Part shown: positions 7,577 to 13,752 of the stretch, piece by piece | Position numbering within the stretch: the first letter of the stretch is position 1 | How the letters are laid out: each line of letters opens with the position of its first letter | NCBI GenBank assembly: GCA_030740295.1 | Contig: JASLXP010000128.1 | Location: forward strand, 1-13,752 | Direction: 5' to 3' | Origin: Planctomycetota bacterium | GTDB lineage: Bacteria > Planctomycetota > PUPC01 > JACPCR01 | DNA: 13,752 nucleotides | Notes under the pieces: generated by a model | Told to the model about the DNA's origin: nothing | The model's input: only the letters and a program-made list of their open reading frames with translations | Database searches by the model: none | Made by a program: the position numbers and the translations under genes

Positions 7577-7775
7577 TCTTGATTCTTACCTCTATCGGGT
7601 CTGCCGTGATGACACTTTACTGTCGCACATCTGGTTGTGTGAGGCACGTCGGTTCTTCCGAAGGCTGCCTGAGAGAATAATTGCGTTTAATGCTGAGCGC
7701 CGGTACCACACATCCTCGAGTACGCCCTTGCCCCCTTTTCCCATCCGCAGTCAGACACTCAACGCCGCAGAAACC

Positions 7776-8027
7776 ATGAAAGCAGAGATAGGACTCATTC
7801 CGGGAATCATTCGTGAAGAAGTTCATGCCGATCTCTGGTGCACTCTCGCAAGGGTGGCGGAGATCGGTTACCAGGGCCTGCAAGGCGGAAACGTCCTGGC
7901 CGGCGTTATCGAGGGCAATCGGAAGCGACTGGATGACATCGGGCTGCAAGCCATTGCCATTGGCGCCAAAAGAGAACAACTGTCTGAAGACATTGGCAAG
8001 CTCATCAAGGAGCTCGGCCTTGTCTGA
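7776..8027 (+). pseudogene. N-terminal fragment (83 aa) of a sugar phosphate isomerase/epimerase-like protein
   Basis: The 83 residues match the first part of a xylose-isomerase-like TIM barrel: strand 1 (KAEIGLIPG), helix 1 ending in VAEIGYQGLQGG (28-38), then KRLDDIGLQAIAIGA (50-64) and KREQLSEDIGKLIKELG (65-81). Family members have 250-300 residues and continue with a strand such as 'Gakyv' just where this frame stops at TGA 8025-8027. The fragment has no metal-binding residues from the later strands and cannot be an active enzyme alone. ATG 7776 is chosen because the conserved fold starts there; the frame is open back to 7539, but that part runs antisense to the sulfatase start and resembles nothing. 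Its stop overlaps the ATG of the next gene by one base (TGATG). Likely a gene cut by a deletion or rearrangement. It is unrelated in detail to the full-length isomerase at 2067-2978. Confidence 0.7.
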
Positions 8028-11000
8028 TGCAAAAGTGCCCTGCAGATCAAACTTGCTCCTGTAATGCGGTCCTGCTGATCCCTCTGTTTGTTATTGCAGG
8101 GCTCACTTGCGCGGACCAGATCACGATACGCCTGGTAGCGGAACTAAACGGTGAGCGGCAACTGCTTTCAGACATTCGCATCTACCGCCTCGCGCCGGGG
8201 GGACTGGTTGCCAGGGACTGGCTTGGCGGGACGCAGGTAAACGGAACGGCCCTGTTTCCGAAGATCCCGTTCATTCTTGAAAAGGGCGGCGAAGAGAAAG
8301 ACGAGTTCCTGAGCGAGGTTGCCAAGACCGATCCTCTGGCACTGGAAAAGCGAAAGCGATACATCGATCCGCTCTATGATGGGAAGGCTGTGGGCCCGGA
8401 ATTTCTTCGACCCTCCGAGGTTAAGATTGATCTGACAGGCACTGAGTTCGTGCTGACGCCCGGCGATCTCCGTTTCTCGATACAGGGCGGTAATGTCATC
8501 ACGAAGGACCCTCGGGCCAGGGTTGTGGATGGAGACATCCTTGAGATTGAGTGTCTGCCTGTCACGGTAAGCGCCGTCATTGACAAAGGCACGAGACATT
8601 TCGCGTTTCAACCTCAGATATTCTACGAAGGCCGGAACCTGCTCGAAGACATTCTTTACGAACGGGACGAGTTCTACCTTGGCCAGCCCACGAAGGGCAG
8701 CGAGCGATCATTCCTTCGGCTGCAGCTCTACCTGATCCCGAATCGCATGGGAGCTCAACGGTTTTCACCGTATCGAATCCAGGGAGCAAAGTTCTGGGTT
8801 GGCAAGACGGGTATGCAACTCGTGCCCGGCAAAACCTCGATCAGAAAGGTCGGGGACAAAACCATACAACTGGCCCTGAAGCCCCGACAGGAGCCTCCCC
8901 GGCAGCGTTTTCTGCCGATCGTTAAGCTTGGGCCAATCGGCTATCACCAGATCGTTGTTCGAACAAACCCCGGTACGGAGTGGTATCAGAACCGTGTTCC
9001 CTATCCGATTTTGAACGACCCGAAGCGGAAGCAGCACTTCTTCGTCCGGCTTGGCTACAAAAAGGAAGCCCATGAGTTCCATTTCTCCATGCCCGCAGAT
9101 CAGGATCGGTTCCCGCTACGCGTCTGTGCGTTGGATGCACGCAAGGGCGACGTGGTCGATGCCTACGTTTTTTCCTCGTCACTGTCTGCTGCAGGGGGAC
9201 GTTTCGAAATACGTATCACGGCCAATCGCAAAGGCAAAGACTTATTGGCCGGGCGGAAGCATATTCCGGCACAGATCACTCCGACTTACTTCGCAGGTGA
9301 ACGGTCCTGGCGCGGCCGGTCCATCGTACTGAAACTGACCGATGAGCCGGGCATCTATCAGGGGCTGTTGCCGGATGACTTGCAGGGGCTGGTGTCGGTG
9401 ACCTTTCCGGATTTCATTCCGGACAGAGCATGGGTGGAGATTCCTGTCATCAACGGGGCTGATGACAATTCCGGGTCTCTCTCATTTCTTACACCGCGCA
9501 ATCGCATACGCTACGAGGTGGGTGAGGACATCGAGATACATGCCGTTCTGCGCTCGGACAGAATCAAAGAGCTCACCTTTGAGCCAGTCTTGCTGAACGG
9601 AAAGGACCGTCTGGAGCTCGCGCCATTGAAGATTGCTGGCACGCATTCTGCCGCCACGCTCGCGCTCGAGACGGATGCCTTGGCACCGGGTGTGTATCGA
9701 ATCACAGCAGATGTGGATGGGCTGGTTACGCACGCACTCGGCTTTGAGCTCTTTTCCGCGCAGCCGCCGACCGATTATCCGTCCGTCACGATGAAACCTT
9801 TCTCGCACGAGACGCCGGACAATCGCATCGGATTTATCAGGCATCTCATGGGCGCGGCCCCGAATTCTGCGCTGAGAAACATGATGCCGGAAGAACGCCA
9901 TGCCCTTGCCCGCGGCGGGCGCCTGCCCTTTTACTGGGCTGATATGCTTGCAGAGAATCCGTTGCTGCCGCCACCGGAAAAAGCGGACGGACAGAGCCCG
10001 CTTCAGCAGATGCTGTCACACGGCATTTCGCAAGGCAGCCGTTACTACTGGGAGCCCGCCGCGGGTTATGTGCAATACAACATCAAGCACACCACAGAAA
10101 TCGATAACGCGAGAATGTATCGGGTGCAGCAGATGTACGTGCAGCAGGCGCGGGGCTATGCCAGCTTCGGCGGTCTGGCCAATTACTGGCATGCGCCAAT
10201 TTATGGATACTGGGAAGGCACTGCCCGTATCGACGGCCATCAGCCTCTACGAAATCGAAAAGTTGCTGAAGATTTTCAGAAAGCAACGGGCCAGAGCCCT
10301 CCCGGGAGGGACGAGATCAGGGCTCTCTTGAAAAAACAGCTCAAGCCAACTGAAGCGGAACAGATGCAACGCCGATTGCTGGATTGGAGGTACTGGCAGG
10401 CTTCCGTGCTGCCGAAGTCATTTGATCTTTGGCACAAGGCCATGGATGAGATTCAGCCCGGGCTCTGGCTTCTCAATCGTCCGCCGAGCGGGTGGTCATC
10501 CGGAGCAAGCGGCTATCCGCCCGCGTTCTTCGGGCCCCTCGATGCGGTCTCGACCTACAACATTACCGACTTCGGAAGAATGCCATTCGATCTGCCCTAT
10601 GGGACTTCCCTCTCCACGGCGGGAGTTGATGGGAGGCCAAAGTTTGTGCACGCCTGGACATTCTCCCGCGCCGGTGCGCTCAGCGAAGCTCTGCTTGGAC
10701 TGACGATGGGAGCGGACGGCGTCGACCCCTCGGCAAATGCATTTGCCAGCCATAATCTGCTGAGTCATTACCCGACCTACGACCGCCGGCAGGTGATGGA
10801 TCTCCTCTCCCGCTACGGCCGCTTCATCACCCGGCTTGGGCGGTTCAAAGATATCGCCATTCTCTTTTCTGCAAGGCAGGCGTGGGGGAATGTGGACCGT
10901 CTGCATCTCGGCCGCGTGCGCAGTCTTTATCACGACCTTCTACGTTCTCGTCGCTCACCGCACATCCTCCTTGATGAAGATATGAAGGTGGAGAAGCTCG

Positions 11001-11794
11001 AAGGCTATCGCGCTCTGTTTCTGCTCGGCCTGACCGTCCCGCTTTCGCCTGAAGCCCGCGCGGCGATCCGGGAATTCGAAGATTCAGGCGGCGTCGTAAT
11101 TAAAGATGAACACTCCAGCGAAGAATGTCCCGGCCAGGCCGAGACGTTGTGGGGCGACACAAAGCCCGGCTACCCCCGCGGCGATGGCGAATACGAATTT
11201 GTCTACACGTGGGAGCAGTATCTGAAGCGGCAGCCGGCCCTGGAGAAGATTCTCGAACGGATAAGGAGACCATTTGTGCAGACCCATTCGCCAAGGCGGC
11301 TCATCGCTCTGGCCAGCGGCAGGCAGGTGAAGTTCGCTGCAGTCATTAATGATGAGCTGATCCCGACCACGCTTCCAGGCAAATACCGCCAACATCATGC
11401 GTTGCCTGTTAAGGCGACGGTAACGTTCGATCAGCCTTACGTGGTTTACGACCTTCAGAAGAAAGGTGAGTTTGTAAAAGCGAACGGACTCGACCTTTCA
11501 TTTAACCGCAGCGAAGCTCGTCTGTTCGCCCTGGTCAGAGAACCTTTCGAAGAGCTCAACGCTGAGATAAACACAAACCTTCAAGCAGGACAGGCGCTTC
11601 GGCTGAAGATCTCAGTGGCCGATCGTGCCGGCACAATCATCAGCGATCCTCTGCCTTTCGAACTCTCCACGCCCGTTCATGCTCCGGCGTACGCACGATG
11701 GTTTTCCCCCAGCGTGCGCCGCCGCCGTGGGTCACGAAACGAACGCTTTCAAGATAGCGACCCGCCAGACCGACCGCAGACGCGTCGATGGTAA
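8027..11794 (+). CDS. Large exported multidomain glycosidase-like protein, 1255 aa, 3' end apparently truncated
   Basis: Starts at ATG 8027, overlapping the preceding stop (TGATG); AAGGAG lies 14 bases upstream. Residues 14-29 are a hydrophobic signal segment (AVLLIPLFVIAGLTCA). Residues 30-85 look like a carboxypeptidase-regulatory-like beta sandwich ending in ALFPKIPF. Residues 130-580 look like further beta-rich domains, the last ending in APGVYRITADVDG. Residues 590-940 resemble a divergent TIM-barrel glycosidase of the GH42-like kind (FYWADML, RYYWEPAAGYVQYN, HAWTFSRAGALSEALLGLTM, GADGV); I cannot name the catalytic acids. Residues 960-1040 match the glutamine-amidotransferase-like domain that follows such barrels (LYHDLL, YRALFLLGL, LSPEARAAIREFEDSGGVVI). 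A final beta domain starts at about 1180 and is interrupted near residue 1217-1222; the last 35 residues, with RRRRGSRNER and PPDRPQTRRW, are antisense to the SGNH-like gene and have no domain character. Substrate unknown; a role in polysaccharide breakdown is inferred. Confidence 0.8.
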   Translation: MQKCPADQTCSCNAVLLIPLFVIAGLTCADQITIRLVAELNGERQLLSDIRIYRLAPGGLVARDWLGGTQVNGTALFPKIPFILEKGGEEKDEFLSEVAKTDPLALEKRKRYIDPLYDGKAVGPEFLRPSEVKIDLTGTEFVLTPGDLRFSIQGGNVITKDPRARVVDGDILEIECLPVTVSAVIDKGTRHFAFQPQIFYEGRNLLEDILYERDEFYLGQPTKGSERSFLRLQLYLIPNRMGAQRFSPYRIQGAKFWVGKTGMQLVPGKTSIRKVGDKTIQLALKPRQEPPRQRFLPIVKLGPIGYHQIVVRTNPGTEWYQNRVPYPILNDPKRKQHFFVRLGYKKEAHEFHFSMPADQDRFPLRVCALDARKGDVVDAYVFSSSLSAAGGRFEIRITANRKGKDLLAGRKHIPAQITPTYFAGERSWRGRSIVLKLTDEPGIYQGLLPDDLQGLVSVTFPDFIPDRAWVEIPVINGADDNSGSLSFLTPRNRIRYEVGEDIEIHAVLRSDRIKELTFEPVLLNGKDRLELAPLKIAGTHSAATLALETDALAPGVYRITADVDGLVTHALGFELFSAQPPTDYPSVTMKPFSHETPDNRIGFIRHLMGAAPNSALRNMMPEERHALARGGRLPFYWADMLAENPLLPPPEKADGQSPLQQMLSHGISQGSRYYWEPAAGYVQYNIKHTTEIDNARMYRVQQMYVQQARGYASFGGLANYWHAPIYGYWEGTARIDGHQPLRNRKVAEDFQKATGQSPPGRDEIRALLKKQLKPTEAEQMQRRLLDWRYWQASVLPKSFDLWHKAMDEIQPGLWLLNRPPSGWSSGASGYPPAFFGPLDAVSTYNITDFGRMPFDLPYGTSLSTAGVDGRPKFVHAWTFSRAGALSEALLGLTMGADGVDPSANAFASHNLLSHYPTYDRRQVMDLLSRYGRFITRLGRFKDIAILFSARQAWGNVDRLHLGRVRSLYHDLLRSRRSPHILLDEDMKVEKLEGYRALFLLGLTVPLSPEARAAIREFEDSGGVVIKDEHSSEECPGQAETLWGDTKPGYPRGDGEYEFVYTWEQYLKRQPALEKILERIRRPFVQTHSPRRLIALASGRQVKFAAVINDELIPTTLPGKYRQHHALPVKATVTFDQPYVVYDLQKKGEFVKANGLDLSFNRSEARLFALVREPFEELNAEINTNLQAGQALRLKISVADRAGTIISDPLPFELSTPVHAPAYARWFSPSVRRRRGSRNERFQDSDPPDRPQTRRW

Positions 11795-13346
11795 GCTTCG
11801 CCCACTTTTTGGATTCAGGCAGCGAGCCGCCGTTGATGCGAGCCGGTTTGCCTGTCTGACCTTTTGCGTAAGAGATGACATCCTTCCCCCAGAAGATTCC
11901 GTGGGCAAATTTGTGCCGGTGAAAGTAATCGATGCCCTGCGCGTCGCGATTTCGCTCGCAACTGCGGAAGACCATCATGATGGAACCAGGCGCCGGATCG
12001 GTGTCCAGCAGCACCTCTTGCACCAGCTTTGAGCCGGGCGGAATCCGGATGGGATCGCCGCCGATGAAATGGTGTTCCGTCTGGCCTTTGTTCCCTTCGT
12101 GCCAGTGTGCCATCCGGCCGGAGACTTCACCCCAGCGACCATTGGCGGAAATGCCTTTGATTGCCGGCATGCGGCCATCGATGAACGTGAAAGGTTTTTC
12201 AGGCACTGGCGTCTTGGATTGGCCGGCCGCATTTCTCTTCACGATTTTACGGACCTGGCGGCCGGAGAACGTTTTCTCGAGCGCTTCCGCGATCAGCCCG
12301 TGCGCCTTTTCATCAGGGCACAGCCGGGCATAGAGCGATTCCAGGTTTTCCTTCGCTGCGAGGAATATTTTCCCCGAGTCGACCAGCGGCAAGTCCAGCG
12401 TGCCGGCCAAACGCTTCATCGCACCTGAATAAGGCCGGCTGATGGCCGGGTCTTTCAGCGAAGGAGGTGGCGTGATAAGGATGAGCTGCCCCGACGAGAG
12501 CGATCGCACGACTCGGACGATCGCATTCAGTCCTTTCTCGAAATCTACAATTGATGGTGAAAAGTAATGCTCATGTTCACCAATGGAGAGGAGAATCACG
12601 TCCGGGTCTGATTCCCGCACGATGCGCGGCAGCTCCGCGAGCAGCAGCAGCGGCAGAGCCTGGAACGAGGCATCCACGACTTCCGCGCCGCCACGAATCG
12701 ATCGGGCATATTGTTCGGCAAAATGATCCGCCCGCCGATTGGGCAGGTAGTAATCGTCCCAGAGCATGGCGCTGGCCAGGTTCAGGATGACCGGCGATTT
12801 CCGGCGCACTTGCCGCGGTGCTGGCTCTGGCGCCTGGCCTTGATAGAGGCAGACAAGCTTCCCGCCGGCATCTCGAATCCAACGGCTGTGCGGCTCAACT
12901 GCCAGGCCTCGATGCGCCTGGAAATAATTGAGGAACCGTAATCCCTGCGAAAGGACTTTCTTGCCTTCGAAAACCAGCGTAGCTTCCCAAGCACTCTCTT
13001 TGACCGGTACCTGAAATTCGGTGTCCCGCAATTCTCCAGGTTCCATGCGAACAGCAGTTTCATGAGCTTTCTTCTCAACCGGCTGGGTTTCGCCGAATCG
13101 GATAATGGCTTCCTTCCCATGCAGTGCGGCAGGCAGTGAATCCGAATGCTCGATGCTCACGATGATCGTCACATGTGTTTCATCCGGTGATGCCAGGGGC
13201 GGAACACTCACCTCAAACCGCGGGCGAGATTTCGCATACTCCTTGAAAAGGTCCGCTTTGACCTTCTCCTCAGCAGTGCCGGGCCGAAGGGAACACAGGC
13301 ATAAAAGGAAGATTGAATATCGATTCATGGCTTGAGCTTTCATCAT
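11640..13346 (-). CDS. Exported GDSL/SGNH hydrolase-like protein with C-terminal lectin-like domain, 3' end apparently truncated
   Basis: ATG at 13346-13344 overlaps the upstream stop as ATGA. The signal peptide is best seen from the internal Met7 (MNRYSIFLLCLCSLRPGTA), which may be the true start. Residues 40-140 are a beta domain. Residues 180-360 have the layout of an SGNH esterase, but its blocks are altered: LNLASAML (188-195) stands where GDS(L) is usual, keeping a serine (S192); LSIGEHEHYF (253-262) replaces the GxND block; PDEKAHG (344-350) replaces DxxH with DxxxH. Residues 385-550 resemble a lectin-like domain common at the ends of PVC-group proteins (VLLDTDPAPGSIMMVF; HGIFWGKDVI; GGSLPESKKWAKLTIDASAV). 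From about residue 551 to the stop (RTPEHERAWRVRKAEDR) the frame is antisense to the large plus-strand gene, so the natural end is lost or displaced. Likely a periplasmic carbohydrate esterase or a non-catalytic relative. Confidence 0.78.
   Translation of the reverse strand: MMKAQAMNRYSIFLLCLCSLRPGTAEEKVKADLFKEYAKSRPRFEVSVPPLASPDETHVTIIVSIEHSDSLPAALHGKEAIIRFGETQPVEKKAHETAVRMEPGELRDTEFQVPVKESAWEATLVFEGKKVLSQGLRFLNYFQAHRGLAVEPHSRWIRDAGGKLVCLYQGQAPEPAPRQVRRKSPVILNLASAMLWDDYYLPNRRADHFAEQYARSIRGGAEVVDASFQALPLLLLAELPRIVRESDPDVILLSIGEHEHYFSPSIVDFEKGLNAIVRVVRSLSSGQLILITPPPSLKDPAISRPYSGAMKRLAGTLDLPLVDSGKIFLAAKENLESLYARLCPDEKAHGLIAEALEKTFSGRQVRKIVKRNAAGQSKTPVPEKPFTFIDGRMPAIKGISANGRWGEVSGRMAHWHEGNKGQTEHHFIGGDPIRIPPGSKLVQEVLLDTDPAPGSIMMVFRSCERNRDAQGIDYFHRHKFAHGIFWGKDVISYAKGQTGKPARINGGSLPESKKWAKLTIDASAVGLAGRYLESVRFVTHGGGARWGKTIVRTPEHERAWRVRKAEDR
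11675..11705. other. Tail-to-tail joint of two truncated genes (inversion or chimera breakpoint)
   Basis: On the plus strand, family-like sequence ends at about residue 1217-1220 (LSTPVHAP, up to about 11686). On the minus strand, family-like sequence ends at about WGKTIV (residues 546-551, down to about 11697). Beyond these points each frame is the antisense of the other gene and meets a stop only by chance, at 11794 and 11640. There is no intergenic sequence and no terminator. The palindrome GCGTACGC (11687-11694) sits at the joint. Inferred from protein character; the exact base cannot be fixed without homologues. Confidence 0.6.
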
Positions 13347-13752
13347 TGGCCGGCAGGGAGGGATAGTCGAAACACGTGTCTTTGATAACCGGCAAACCTC
13401 GCCTCAAGGACGCCGCGCTGGAATCCGGCCGAACGATTCTCGAAGACGACTTCCGCTTTTCCGGAATCGTTAACCGGCAACTCCGACAGGTTGAATCTGG
13501 CTCGGCAGGGGGAAGGCATCCCGTTTACTGCGATGACATAGATGCTGTTTCCTTTCTTCCGCGTGGTTACTCTCACGAATGGATTGTTGACGGTTGCCTG
13601 CTTTACCGATTCGCGAGAAAGAATGGCAGGGGCGAGCCGTTCCATTTCCCGGTTGAGGTCTTTCAGTCGCTGCCAGTGTTTCGGGCCGACCGGTGGGCCT
13701 ATGAAAAAGACGATTCCTGACGCTCCAGCCGTGATGCACTCATAGACCTGGG
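13343..13752 (-). CDS. C-terminal part of a glycosidase-like TIM-barrel protein (5' end off the right edge)
   Basis: An open frame enters from base 13752 and stops with TGA at 13345-13343; 135 residues are visible. It begins with QVYECITAGASGIVFF, which looks like the last strand and helix of a glycosidase-like TIM barrel ('aGakGi.yF'), followed by WQRLKDLNREMERLAPAILS, the usual helix after it. A small beta domain follows (GNSIYVIAVNGM; FNLSELPVN; EVVFENRSAG; FRLSLPAGQ), as in many GH-like proteins that end in an all-beta cap. The barrel ending resembles GLTMGADGV in the 1255-aa protein, so the two may be distant relatives. Its stop overlaps the start of the SGNH-like gene (ATGA), so the two are co-translated. 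The Met at 13645 is internal, not the start. Substrate unknown. Confidence 0.75.
   Translation of the reverse strand, partial: QVYECITAGASGIVFFIGPPVGPKHWQRLKDLNREMERLAPAILSRESVKQATVNNPFVRVTTRKKGNSIYVIAVNGMPSPCRARFNLSELPVNDSGKAEVVFENRSAGFQRGVLEARFAGYQRHVFRLSLPAGQ

Noticed and set aside
7539..7775. In-frame 79-codon extension upstream of the isomerase fragment
   Set aside because: It begins antisense to the first codons of the sulfatase, has no domain character, and the conserved isomerase fold starts exactly at the ATG at 7776.
7577..7775. Promoters in the divergent region between the sulfatase and the isomerase fragment
   Set aside because: AATAAT at 7676-7681 and TTTAAT at 7686-7691 resemble -10 boxes, but no -35 better than half-matching is present on either strand.
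8027..8114. Lipoprotein signal in the 1255-aa protein (GLTC)
   Set aside because: The residues before the cysteine (G-L-T) do not fit the lipobox, which needs a small residue such as G, A or S just before Cys; an ordinary signal peptide cut after TCA is more likely.

Overview
The window is moderately GC-rich DNA, densely coding on both strands. Genes start behind ordinary purine-rich ribosome binding sites and often overlap by 1-4 bases. An arylsulfatase with an extra C-terminal beta domain, xylose-isomerase-like TIM-barrel proteins, a GDSL-like protein with a lectin-like tail and very large secreted glycosidase-like proteins together resemble the accessory gene content of Planctomycetes, Verrucomicrobia or Lentisphaerae. 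That assignment is an inference from gene families; there is no rRNA or other marker here. No tRNA, rRNA, CRISPR array, transposase or integrase was seen.

Layout. (1) Positions 2978 to 1, minus strand: a tightly coupled operon of a sugar phosphate isomerase/epimerase-like protein, an unrecognised 264-residue protein and an FbpB/AfuB-type ABC permease that runs off the left edge. (2) 2979-3205: a divergent intergenic region with a good sigma70-like promoter facing each way and a perfect 10-bp stem-loop near the 5' end of the rightward transcript. (3) 3206-4165, plus: an unrecognised exported protein. (4) 4412-5686, plus: type II citrate synthase (gltA), a housekeeping gene. (5) 5786-7576, minus: a family S1 arylsulfatase with an intact CxPxR motif and no signal peptide. 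(6) 7776-8027, plus: the first 83 residues of a second TIM-barrel isomerase, cut short, its stop codon overlapping the start of (7) 8027-11794, plus: a 1255-residue exported multidomain glycosidase-like protein. (8) 13752 to 11640, minus: the C-terminal end of another glycosidase-like protein, coupled by an ATGA overlap to a GDSL/SGNH-like exported protein.

The most striking observation is at about 11687-11704. The large plus-strand gene and the minus-strand SGNH-like gene meet tail to tail with no intergenic DNA and no stop codon of their own. Each reads into the antisense of the other for 50-100 bases before reaching a chance stop. This is what one joint of an inversion between two formerly co-directional genes would look like, or equally an inverted chimera made during amplification or assembly. 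The joint falls on an 8-bp palindrome. The truncated isomerase at 8027 suggests a second rearrangement near by.

Functionally, the accessory genes fit handling of sulfated or otherwise modified carbohydrates: sulfatase, isomerases/epimerases, glycosidase-like proteins, an esterase-like protein and an importer. No substrate can be named from sequence. I did not find a clearly new defence or mobile system. The most novel items are the unrecognised 264- and 319-residue proteins, the SGNH-like protein with altered catalytic blocks, and the 1255-residue protein.
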